This document shows, in pieces, positions 8,388 through 15,733 of a stretch of DNA of 64,000 nucleotides. Below the pieces are notes generated by a model, which was given only the letters and a program-made list of their open reading frames with translations, was not told the origin of the DNA and ran no database searches. This DNA comes from JBOFSQ01 sp051651625 (lineage in GTDB: Bacteria; Planctomycetota; Planctomycetia; Pirellulales; Thermoguttaceae). The position numbers were made by a program, and so were the translations under genes. Where the stretch lies: positions 7,352 to 71,351 of the forward strand of contig JBOFSQ010000014.1 in the NCBI GenBank assembly GCA_051651625.1. Direction: 5' to 3'. Each line of letters starts with the position of its first letter. Within the stretch, counting starts at the first letter, position 1.

Positions 8388-9155
8388 TTATTGTGTTTGC
8401 TTGGTGTCGTCGTATTCAAACGTCAACTTAATTTTGTCACCACGAAAGAGGATTTTTGAATACTCAAACGGGCGACCGTCTTTTGTAGAGATAAAGTTTT
8501 TGAGCAAGAGAAGGTGAAAACCTACTTTCACGTCAAGCACTTGAGATTCCTCGGGCGAAGCCGCAACCGATTCGAGTGTCTCGATGACGTGGTGACGGTG
8601 CAACTGGTATTCCTGCGACAAAATATCGCAAAGCTGTCGCTGAACGAGGTCGTGCTTTTCGATTCCCGGACAGAAAGACGCTGGAATATACGCCAGATGC
8701 AAACTCAACGGCTTTCCTTCAAGAAGCCGGAGTCGTTCAATCACATAGACCGATTCACGACTCTTGGCGTCGAGTCCGAGCTGCTTCATGATTTTGTCGG
8801 ACGGCTCCTCTCGTTGGACTCGTAAAATGCGTGTCGCGGTTCGGTAGCCCATCGTCTCCATCTGCGAACGGATACCGACTTGGGAGAGAGAGCGGGCCGT
8901 GATCTTGTGGTCGGCAACGTAAGTGCCTTTCCCTTGAATGCGGTAGCAGTAGCCTTCTTGTGTAAGTTGAGAAACGACCATCCGAGCCGTCATCCGACTC
9001 ATTCCGTACACTTCGGCCAGTTTGTTTTCCGACGGGATCAAGTCGTGAGGTTGCCATTCACCCGAAATAATCTTCGAGCGCATGATCTCATCAAGCTGGC
9101 GATAAAGCGGTTTCGATGTTGTTCGTTTTAGCGGTGTGATTCGTGTTCGTGGCAT
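8388..9155 (-). CDS. GntR-family transcriptional regulator with UTRA ligand domain (HutC/FarR subfamily)
   Basis: A 255-residue protein. Residues 14-80 form the GntR winged helix (LYRQLDEIMRSKIISGEWQPHDLIPSENKLAE then SRMTARMVVSQL), and residues about 95-250 the UTRA effector-binding fold (YVIERLRLLEGKPLSLHLAYIP, then PFEYSKILFRGDKIKL). UTRA regulators usually bind a sugar phosphate or related catabolite and repress the operon they sit in. The gene is inside the six-gene operon, 6 bases after the dehydrogenase and 11 bases before the aldolase. A palindromic TGTACA element overlapping the operon promoter (12573-12594) is a plausible operator. N-acetylglucosamine- or phosphonate-type regulators are relatives, so the effector remains open. 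Confidence 0.92.
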   Translation of the reverse strand: MPRTRITPLKRTTSKPLYRQLDEIMRSKIISGEWQPHDLIPSENKLAEVYGMSRMTARMVVSQLTQEGYCYRIQGKGTYVADHKITARSLSQVGIRSQMETMGYRTATRILRVQREEPSDKIMKQLGLDAKSRESVYVIERLRLLEGKPLSLHLAYIPASFCPGIEKHDLVQRQLCDILSQEYQLHRHHVIETLESVAASPEESQVLDVKVGFHLLLLKNFISTKDGRPFEYSKILFRGDKIKLTFEYDDTKQTQ

Positions 9156-9161
9156 CGGTGG

Positions 9162-10256
9162 TTATCTCCGGCGTTTTCCGAGTGAATTGGCGGCGTACAT
9201 CGCATCGACAATATCACTCGGCGTGACTTGAAAAGAGTGATTGTGAACAAAAGAACCTTCGCCCGAAACAGCTACAGCAAACGCGAGAAGGCGTTCGCGT
9301 GAGACGTTGTGCATGTTCATGTCTTCAAAGGTGACGGGCAATCCAACCTTCACAAGAAAATCGCAGGTTGTGTATACGTCTTCAATCCGCCAGTCTTGTT
9401 CGAGGCAAAGTTGTGTTAGCAGTCCAAACGCAACCTTTTCGCCGTGCATTAAATTATGCGTCTCGTGAATCATCGGGAGCGAGTTGGCAATCGCGTGCGC
9501 GGTGGCCAAACCGCCGCTTTCCCAACCGACTCCCGAAAGAAGAATGTTGGCTTCAATGACCTTTTCGACGGCGGGAGTCACCACCTTTTGGGTAACCGCT
9601 TCTTTGGCTTCGATCCCGTATTCCAAAATGGTTTCGTAGCAAAGTTTCGCCATCACCATCGCGGTGAGTGATTGCGTACCGCCAGCACAGGTGACGGCGC
9701 GCGATCCAAAAGATGCGTTCGCTTCCGGCCACGTCGCAAGTGCGTCGCCCATTCCCGCGACGAAGAATCGAACGGGAGCAGCGGCAATGACTTCGGGATC
9801 GACAATGATCATGTCGGGATTGTGGTTCCACATATCGAAACCTTCGTACTCGCCGTCTTGGTTGTACCAGACCGTACAAGCACTCGTTGGCGCGTCGTTC
9901 GAGGCGACGGTGGGGACAATCACCAATCGAACTCCAGCGAGCGCGGCGGCACCTTTCGCAGTATCAATCGCTTTGCCACCGCCGAAACCGACAACCACGT
10001 CACAGTTTTCTCGCTGGACTATTTCAACCAGAGCTTGAGCGGCGACTTTGGTCGTTTCGCCTTGAAAAATCGCGTCGCAAGCGGTCAAGCCGTTTTGCGC
10101 TGCAGAGCCGTAAATGGCCGCTCCCCAGTTGTCTTTGATGAACTGTTCCCAAACGAACAGAGGCCGCTTGCCGCAAGACGCAATATACTTGCCCGCATTC
10201 GCAAGGATTCCCTTGCCCTGACAATACTTCCCGGGTAACCACAGAATGTTCAGCAT
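9162..10256 (-). CDS. Iron/zinc-containing alcohol dehydrogenase, glycerol dehydrogenase (GldA) type
   Basis: A 364-residue protein of GldA length. The NAD-binding loop reads VVGFGGGKAIDTAKGAA near residue 93, followed by VIVPTVASNDAPTSA. Candidate metal ligands are the Asp in GMGDALATW near 170 and the two histidines in ATAHAIANSL and HGEKVAFG near 255-275, the pattern of Bacillus glycerol dehydrogenase. The family interconverts polyols and hydroxyketones with NAD. It overlaps the FGGY kinase by 7 bases and precedes the GntR gene by 6 bases. In the operon it could oxidise a polyol to the ketose that the kinase phosphorylates, or reduce an aldehyde released by an aldolase. True glycerol as substrate is only one possibility. 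Confidence 0.9.
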   Translation of the reverse strand: MLNILWLPGKYCQGKGILANAGKYIASCGKRPLFVWEQFIKDNWGAAIYGSAAQNGLTACDAIFQGETTKVAAQALVEIVQRENCDVVVGFGGGKAIDTAKGAAALAGVRLVIVPTVASNDAPTSACTVWYNQDGEYEGFDMWNHNPDMIIVDPEVIAAAPVRFFVAGMGDALATWPEANASFGSRAVTCAGGTQSLTAMVMAKLCYETILEYGIEAKEAVTQKVVTPAVEKVIEANILLSGVGWESGGLATAHAIANSLPMIHETHNLMHGEKVAFGLLTQLCLEQDWRIEDVYTTCDFLVKVGLPVTFEDMNMHNVSRERLLAFAVAVSGEGSFVHNHSFQVTPSDIVDAMYAANSLGKRRR

Positions 10257-11791
10257 GTTGGATCGACTTTCTCTTGGTTTGTGGACTGAAGTTGGCTTGT
10301 GTACAATTCGCAGTAATGTTCACTCGTCTTGCGAAAAATCTCCACCTGTTCGGGAACAGGATTGACACTTTCGGCGAAGCGAACCATTTGGGCCACGCCT
10401 TGATCGACGTTGGAAATCATCTTTGCACCGATGGCCGCAAAAAGAGCGGCGGCCAAAAGAGTTGCGTTGGGGACTTCCAATGTTTGAACGGGGATGTTGA
10501 AAATGTTCGCCACTGTTTGACGCCAAATCGGCGAGGCGGTGGCCCCGCCAGTCATTGTCAGCGAACGAATCGTGACGCCAGCTCTTTGCATTTCGCGGTA
10601 CATGTCATAGCTTTCGAGCGTGACTCCTTCGATCACAGCCCGCAGCATATCGCTTCTCGAATGTGAGAATCGCAGTCCGGCAAACATCCCTTGCAAGTGA
10701 GGATTCCAAAGTGGATAACCGGCTCCGCTGAGAAATGGAAGGAACGCCACGCCTCGTGCTCCCGGTTCGCTGTCGGCCAATAATCGTTCCATCAAGGCGT
10801 AAGTATCTTCGCCCGTTTGGGCCGACGTCATTTTTTCAGGAACTGCCAAAACATCGCGTGCCCAGCGGTAACACGATGCGGCTCCAAGTTGAATTCCTTC
10901 AAGCTCAAAGAGACCGATCTTTCCTGAAGATGGCACCATCAGGCCCGGACTTTTTTCCAGATCAATCCTATCGGTGGCGACGACAAGCAATCCGGCTGTT
11001 CCGAGTGTTAGTGATGCGTCGCCCGCACGGATAACTCCGGCACCGATGGCGGCACACTGTTGATCGCCAGTTGTACAAACAAGTGGTGTTCCGGCGAGAA
11101 GTCCCGTCGCTTGCGCTGCCGACTTACTGATCGTACCGACCACGCTCCCCGGCTTTACCAGCGGAGCAAAGAGCGAACTATCAAGTCCAAATGTTTGCAA
11201 AATCTGATCCGACCAATCGAGTCGATGAATGTCGATCATCCCAGAACAGCAGGCGGACGTTACTTCCGTATGAAGTTCTGCGCCCAAGCGATGGAGAATG
11301 TAGTCGCCGGGAAAAACGACCCTGTGAACCTGACTCCAAATCGACGGGGCAAACTTCTTGAACCAAACCAGTTTTTCGAGCGTGTAAGTGGGCGTAAGCG
11401 GCATTCCCGATATTTTGTAGAGCGCGGCAGCGTCAATCATTGACGCCATCTCATCAATCACGACGGCGGCGCGGTTGTCTTGCCAAACGATCAAACGGTT
11501 GTTGATTAACTCGCCGTCGCGATTCAGCAGTCCAAAAGTTGCGCGTTGAGAGGTGACACCAATCGCGGCGATCTCGCTCGGCTTGCCTCCGCCTTTTGTG
11601 ATCGTTTCGGCAATCGTGTCGAGAGTTGCGGCGAGTATTTCTTCGGCGTCTTGCTCTACCTGATGTTCGCTTGGAAAGATGGAACGGTATTCCCGATAAG
11701 CGGTGGCGTGGGAATTTCCTTGGGCGTCAAAAATCATCGCGTTGACACCAGTGGTTCCCACATCGACGGCGAGCAAAGAGCCGCGTTTCAT
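10250..11791 (-). CDS. FGGY-family carbohydrate kinase
   Basis: A 513-residue two-domain sugar kinase. It begins LLAVDVGTTGVNAMIFDAQG (phosphate-1 motif), has the FGGY N-terminal sugar-contact region ASQRATFGLLNRDGELI and WQDNRA near residue 100-110, the TTGDQQCAAIGAG motif near 245 (general base Asp) and GGATASPIWRQTVANIFN near 410 (adenosine motif). Relatives phosphorylate xylulose, ribulose, fuculose, erythritol, glycerol or AI-2. It overlaps deoC by 4 bases (ATGA) and the GldA-type dehydrogenase by 7 bases, so the three are co-translated. It would trap the sugar as a phosphate for one of the two aldolases. No transporter gene is in the operon. Confidence 0.93.
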   Translation of the reverse strand: MKRGSLLAVDVGTTGVNAMIFDAQGNSHATAYREYRSIFPSEHQVEQDAEEILAATLDTIAETITKGGGKPSEIAAIGVTSQRATFGLLNRDGELINNRLIVWQDNRAAVVIDEMASMIDAAALYKISGMPLTPTYTLEKLVWFKKFAPSIWSQVHRVVFPGDYILHRLGAELHTEVTSACCSGMIDIHRLDWSDQILQTFGLDSSLFAPLVKPGSVVGTISKSAAQATGLLAGTPLVCTTGDQQCAAIGAGVIRAGDASLTLGTAGLLVVATDRIDLEKSPGLMVPSSGKIGLFELEGIQLGAASCYRWARDVLAVPEKMTSAQTGEDTYALMERLLADSEPGARGVAFLPFLSGAGYPLWNPHLQGMFAGLRFSHSRSDMLRAVIEGVTLESYDMYREMQRAGVTIRSLTMTGGATASPIWRQTVANIFNIPVQTLEVPNATLLAAALFAAIGAKMISNVDQGVAQMVRFAESVNPVPEQVEIFRKTSEHYCELYTSQLQSTNQEKVDPTC

Positions 11792-12522
11792 CGCGTTTTC
11801 CCTTTTCCTTTGTATGGTGGGACGAGTCCCAGTGCACGCATCTGATCGAGGGCGTCGATGATTTCGGGTGCAGCGCGAGTTCCGACGAGTTCTGCGCCAG
11901 CGGTGAGAAATGCGTAAGCGTTTTGTGGTCGCGGAAACTTCACACCAGCCACTTTGAGTTTAACGTCGGTATTTTTGAGCGTCTCACGCATTACAAGAAA
12001 TTGCTCCATCGACGGTCCCTCGAACTGTCCCGACGACGTTTTCGCATAAGCCGCTCCACTTTCAGCAATCAGTTTGCACGCTGTAGCGATTTCGTCATTG
12101 GTCAAGAAGCAGACTTCAATGATGACCTTGGTGAGCGTGCTTCCTGCGGCTTTCACAAAATCAGCCAAATCTTGACGCACGACTTGAACGTGTCCGCTTT
12201 TCAACGCCCCAATATTAATAACGAGATCAAGTGCGGAACAGCCTGCTTCTACGGCCTTCTCTGCCTCAAATGCCTTGACGACCGACGGTGAAGCCCCAAA
12301 TGGAAAGTCAATTCCGGTTCCGACGAGAATGTCGGTCCCTTGAAGCTCTTCGCAAACGACTGGCGACCAGTACGATGTCGCGGTATAAAAGGCGGCACAG
12401 TTATACTGTATCGCCTCACGGCAACCGCTGCGAATTTCCGATTCGGTGGTCTGCTTTGGCAAGATCGAGTGATCAAACAACTTACCAATACAACTGCGAT
12501 CATAAGTGGAAAGATCAATCAT
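11788..12522 (-). CDS. DeoC-family class I aldolase (deoxyribose-phosphate aldolase-like)
   Basis: A 244-residue TIM-barrel aldolase. The Schiff-base lysine motif is AYAKTSSGQF (classical DERA VKTSTGF), the acidic KVIIEVCFLTNDE region matches the proton-relay strand, and KVAGVKFP replaces the usual KAAGGIR with the lysine kept. The N-terminal KLFDHSILPKQTTESEI corresponds to the DERA IDHTLL region, and ALDLVINIGALKSG to the DMVINIG motif. It is the first gene of the operon, 60-odd bases from the promoter. Given the altered second lysine motif and the FGGY kinase (deoxyribose is normally phosphorylated by a PfkB kinase), the substrate may be a different deoxy or branched sugar phosphate rather than deoxyribose 5-phosphate. 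Confidence 0.85.
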   Translation of the reverse strand: MIDLSTYDRSCIGKLFDHSILPKQTTESEIRSGCREAIQYNCAAFYTATSYWSPVVCEELQGTDILVGTGIDFPFGASPSVVKAFEAEKAVEAGCSALDLVINIGALKSGHVQVVRQDLADFVKAAGSTLTKVIIEVCFLTNDEIATACKLIAESGAAYAKTSSGQFEGPSMEQFLVMRETLKNTDVKLKVAGVKFPRPQNAYAFLTAGAELVGTRAAPEIIDALDQMRALGLVPPYKGKGKTR

Positions 12523-12572
12523 GGCGACTGTTCCTCAAGCGAACTTTGGGAGTTAACGTCAACACACAACAA

Positions 12573-12614
12573 ATGTATAGCGTTGATTGTACATCTAGCT
12601 TTTATATTGTCAAG
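12573..12614 (-). promoter_or_regulatory. Promoter and candidate GntR operator of the six-gene catabolic operon
   Basis: On the minus strand, TTGACA (12609-12614), a 17-base spacer and TACAAT (12586-12591) form a near-consensus promoter reading into deoC. Overlapping the -10 is the perfect palindrome TGTACA (12588-12593), part of an imperfect inverted repeat ATGTATA-N8-TGTACAT (12573-12594). HutC-type GntR operators centre on similar GT/AC half-sites, so repression by the operon's own GntR protein is plausible. The operator part is inference. Confidence 0.65.
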
Positions 12615-12717
12615 CTGTATTAGTGTTCTCAACAATAGCAAATGGATCGCGTGAACGACTCCCCACCTTGCAATTTTCGCGTATCGCGGGAAAATGCCAC
12701 GCGAAAGGAAAATTGCA

Positions 12718-13986
12718 ATGACATCAGAAAATAACCTTGCAGAATACTGTCGCGGCGTCGCGGTGCGGGCGCGGGCGGCGGCGCGGGCGATGGCGGGCGT
12801 TACAGGCGAACAGAAAAATGAGATGCTCCGCGTCGCAGCCGAACTCATCCGAAAGCGAACAAAAAATATCCTCGCCGAAAACAAACGCGACATCGACGCC
12901 GCTCCAACATTCGGTCTACAACCAGCCGAAATCGACAGACTCGTTCTAAACGAAAAACGTCTCGACGAAATAACTACTGCACTGGCCGAAGTCGCCGCGT
13001 TCCCAGACCCAATCGGCGAAGTCATCTCGTCAACAATTCGTCCGAACGGACTCGAAGTTCAAAAAGTTCGCGTCCCGCTTGGCACGGTTTTCTTCATCTA
13101 CGAATCGCGTCCAAACGTCACGCCCGACGCCGCCGCGATCTGTATCAAAAGCGGCAACGCGGTTATATTGCGCGGCGGAAAAGAAGCGTTTCACTCCAAC
13201 GTTGCCTTCGCAGATATTCTGATCGAAGCGGCGTCGTGCGCGGGGCTGCCGAGCGGAATCGTCGAACTCGTGCGAACAACCGACCGCGAAGCAGTCGGCA
13301 ATTTCTTGAAGATGAACGACCTCATTGACCTGACAATTCCGCGCGGCGGTGAAGGGTTGATTCATCGCGTCGCCGCCGAAGCGACGATGCCCGTGATCAA
13401 ACACTTCGCCGGAAATTGCCACGTCTACATCGACCGCGCCGCCGACGCCGACATCGCCGAGCGTGTCACCGTCAACGCGAAGTGTCAACGGATGGGAGTC
13501 TGCAACGCGGCGGAGTCGCTCGTGGTTCACGCCGACGTTTTGCACACGATATTTCCGCGCGTCGCCGCCGCACTTCTTTCGCGCGGAATCGAACTGCGCG
13601 GCGACCAGCGTGCGTGCGACGTGGTTCGTGAAATTGTCGCCGCAACCGACGCCGACTTCAAGACCGAGTTTCACGGGCCGATTATGTCGGTTTCGGTTGT
13701 CGATTCGCTCGAAGAGGCGATTATGCACATCAACAAGTTTAGCGACGGGCACACCGAGGCGATCATCACTCAAGACCTCACCGCCGCACGCAGATTCGCC
13801 GCCGCCATCGACAGCAGCGCAGTCATCATCAACGCCAGCACGCGATTCAACGACGGCGGACAATTCGGACTCGGTGCAGAAATCGGAATCAGTACCGACA
13901 AATTCCACGCCCGCGGCCCGTGCGGTGTACTCGAACTGACAAGCTACAAGTATGTTGTGTACGGTGATGGGCAGGTGAGAGAGTGA
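12718..13986 (+). CDS. proA: Gamma-glutamyl phosphate reductase
   Basis: A 422-residue enzyme of normal length, catalysing NADPH-dependent reduction of glutamyl 5-phosphate to glutamate semialdehyde in proline synthesis. The start at 12718 is preferred over an in-frame ATG at 12694 because AAAGGAA lies 7 bases upstream. Family motifs are clear: VPLGTVFFIYESRPNVT near residue 110, SGNAVILRGGKEA, LIDLTIPRGGEGLI, the active-site region VNAKCQRMGVCNAAESLVVH near residue 250, and C-terminal NASTRFNDGGQFGLGAEIGIST. It is divergent from the minus-strand operon, with 195 bases between. The gene has an alanine- and arginine-rich N-terminus (VAVRARAAARAMAG). No proB is in the window. Confidence 0.97.
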   Translation: MTSENNLAEYCRGVAVRARAAARAMAGVTGEQKNEMLRVAAELIRKRTKNILAENKRDIDAAPTFGLQPAEIDRLVLNEKRLDEITTALAEVAAFPDPIGEVISSTIRPNGLEVQKVRVPLGTVFFIYESRPNVTPDAAAICIKSGNAVILRGGKEAFHSNVAFADILIEAASCAGLPSGIVELVRTTDREAVGNFLKMNDLIDLTIPRGGEGLIHRVAAEATMPVIKHFAGNCHVYIDRAADADIAERVTVNAKCQRMGVCNAAESLVVHADVLHTIFPRVAAALLSRGIELRGDQRACDVVREIVAATDADFKTEFHGPIMSVSVVDSLEEAIMHINKFSDGHTEAIITQDLTAARRFAAAIDSSAVIINASTRFNDGGQFGLGAEIGISTDKFHARGPCGVLELTSYKYVVYGDGQVRE

Positions 13987-14009
13987 AACGAGTGGTAGTG
14001 CAACCGGTG

Positions 14010-14081
14010 GTGCAACCCCAAGTCCAATAGGACATATAGGCCCTATATGACCTATACGTCCTATTAGATTTGGGGTTGCAC
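14010..14081. repeat. 72-bp near-perfect hairpin element built on the CCTATA repeat
   Basis: Two 31-base arms (14010-14040 and 14051-14081) are complementary with three mismatches around a 10-base loop. The outer ends are GTGCAACCCCAA / TTGGGGTTGCAC and the inner parts carry the AATAGGACATATAGG family that recurs at 17099-17137 and 25371-25412. It lies 24 bases after proA and lacks a T-tract, so it could limit read-through or be a REP/MITE-like copy rather than a classical terminator. Confidence 0.85.
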
Positions 14082-14084
14082 AGT

Positions 14085-14114
14085 CACTCGCTTACGCTTC
14101 CCGCTCTGATTCGG
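14085..14114 (-). repeat. Single copy of the GAAGCGTAAGCGAGTG repeat family
   Basis: The plus strand reads CACTCGCTTACGCTTC followed by CCGCTCTGATTCGG, the reverse complement of the repeat that is tandemly arrayed at 33519-34005. It abuts the 72-bp hairpin on its right side. Confidence 0.85.
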
Positions 14115-14148
14115 TTGCTGCGATGTCAACCGGTTCTTCACCGGCGGG

Positions 14149-14177
14149 TTTACACCCGCCGCTCGCCTCGATATAAT
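14149..14177 (+). promoter_or_regulatory. Promoter TTTACA-N17-TATAAT for the DUF1015 gene
   Basis: TTTACA at 14149-14154, a 17-base spacer, and a perfect TATAAT at 14172-14177. The -35 lies in the loop of the perfect inverted repeat GGCGGGT-TTAC-ACCCGCC, which could be an operator or another small palindrome. Transcription would begin near 14184, some 43 bases before the ATG at 14227. Confidence 0.7.
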
Positions 14178-14226
14178 CCGCCCCTCTATTCGCAGTTCCA
14201 AACAATACATCACAAACGAGGTTTCC

Positions 14227-15558
14227 ATGCCACAGGTCGCTCCGATGGCGGCGTATCGCTATAATTTGGCTCAAGTTGGTTCACTATCAGATGTCGTCGC
14301 GCCGCCTTACGACGTAATCGACGCCGCGTTTCAAGACGAACTCTACGCACGGTCGCCGTACAACGTCATCCGCCTAATTCTCGGCAAGATGCACGCAAAC
14401 GACTCCGCCGAAGACAACCGCTACACCCGCGCCGCCAAAACGCTACGCGAGTGGAAAGAAAGCGGCGTCGTCGTCCGCGACGGCGACGAAGCGATCTACG
14501 TCTATCACCAAATCTATGAAGTCGGCGGACGCCAACACACAAGGCGCGGTTTTATGTTGCGGTGCGAAGCGGTGCCGTTCGGCGAAGGAATGGTCTACCC
14601 GCACGAGCTAACAATGTCTGGGCCGAAACTCGACCGCCTCATGCTCACAACAGCCTGCAAGACAAACTTCAGCCAAATCTTCGGTCTCTATCCCGAACAG
14701 TCACAAGACGAGAACAACATACAAGATCGACTCGAACGCCAAATCGCAGACGAAGGTCTCACGCCACTCGAAGCAACCGACAACCTCGGAACGATTCACC
14801 GAATGTGGATCGTCACAAATCCGCAAACGATAACGCACGTCGTTCAGTCGATGGCGACAAAACCGATCTTCGTCGCCGATGGACATCATCGTTACGAGAC
14901 TGCGTGCAACTACCGCAAACAGATACGCGAGATGGGACTTCTCACGCCGCAACACGCGGCGAACTACGTTTTGATGTTCTGTATTGCGATGGACGATCCG
15001 GGGTTGCTCGTGCTGCCGACGCACCGTCTCCTTCGCGGCATTCCGCCGATGACAAGCTCCGAACTCGCAACAAAACTCGGCGACTTTTTCACGACGCGAG
15101 TTGTTGCCACTGGTCGTTCGTCGGCACAAAAAGTCTGGGACGAGATCGAAACGAGTGGCGATCAGACGACGCTCGGTCTCTTCACGCAAAAAGACGAGAC
15201 GTGGACACTCGCCACGCTCACCTCGCGCGGCGCAGAAGAAATGGACAAACTCGCATCCGACCACCATCCCGAATGGCGCGCACTCGGCGTAAGTATCTTG
15301 CACAGACTCGTCATCGAAACGGTACTCGGTCAAAAGTACGACCTCAAAGACGACTCGACGAAACCGACTTACGTTCACCAAGTCGGCGAAGTTGTCAGCG
15401 AACTTGCGACGGGAAAATACAATGTCGCCGCGCTCGTTATGCCCGCGACGGTTGAACACATTGAGACGTTAAGTTTACTCGGCGACCGCATGCCGGCAAA
15501 GAGTACATACTTCTTTCCGAAACTGATTTCGGGGTTTGTGTTTAATTCGCTGGAGTGA
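14227..15558 (+). CDS. DUF1015 family protein
   Basis: A 443-residue soluble protein of the widespread DUF1015 family, normal in length. Characteristic motifs are VVAPPYDVI near residue 22, SPYNVIRLILGK, RRGFMLRCEAVPFGEGMVYPHELTM, FGLYPEQ, and FVADGHHRYETACNYR near residue 220, where the histidines and Asp suggest a metal or active site. GAGG precedes the ATG by 7 bases. The biochemical function is not established; in many genomes it neighbours serine/phosphoglycerate metabolism or redox genes, but here it stands between proA and thiC with its own promoter. No signal peptide or membrane segment. Confidence 0.92.
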   Translation: MPQVAPMAAYRYNLAQVGSLSDVVAPPYDVIDAAFQDELYARSPYNVIRLILGKMHANDSAEDNRYTRAAKTLREWKESGVVVRDGDEAIYVYHQIYEVGGRQHTRRGFMLRCEAVPFGEGMVYPHELTMSGPKLDRLMLTTACKTNFSQIFGLYPEQSQDENNIQDRLERQIADEGLTPLEATDNLGTIHRMWIVTNPQTITHVVQSMATKPIFVADGHHRYETACNYRKQIREMGLLTPQHAANYVLMFCIAMDDPGLLVLPTHRLLRGIPPMTSSELATKLGDFFTTRVVATGRSSAQKVWDEIETSGDQTTLGLFTQKDETWTLATLTSRGAEEMDKLASDHHPEWRALGVSILHRLVIETVLGQKYDLKDDSTKPTYVHQVGEVVSELATGKYNVAALVMPATVEHIETLSLLGDRMPAKSTYFFPKLISGFVFNSLE

Positions 15559-15648
15559 AGTTCGACCCGTTACGGGGCTACTGCGCCGCGAAATCGAAGG
15601 TGTAGTAAAATATGCTTGCACGAGGACATTGGTTGTCCGAGTTTTTGT

Positions 15649-15705
15649 CCCGTTGGGGCGACAGAACTTAGCCGTGGGTGATCGGTATTCCGGGAACCCA
15701 CGGTA
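15649..15705. repeat. Dispersed palindromic repeat, CTTAGCCGTGGGTGA family
   Basis: The segment runs CCCGTTGGGGCG, then AACTTAGCCGTGGGTGA, then CGGTATTCCGGGAACCCACGG. Nearly the same string occurs at 56205-56285 and, inverted, at 56325-56425. CCGTGGGT and ACCCACGG pair to form a hairpin. It fills the gap between the DUF1015 gene and thiC; no TPP riboswitch consensus is visible there. Confidence 0.85.
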
Positions 15706-15733
15706 CCCACTACCGAAATCATAACACAATAGC

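Noticed and set aside
13030..13908. 292-codon reverse-strand ORF opposite proA
   Set aside because: It is the antisense shadow of a secure proA gene and its translation shows no domain; likely due to codon bias.
15559..15733. TPP riboswitch ahead of thiC
   Set aside because: The conserved CTGAGA and ACCTGATCTGG-type elements were looked for and not found; the stretch holds a dispersed repeat.
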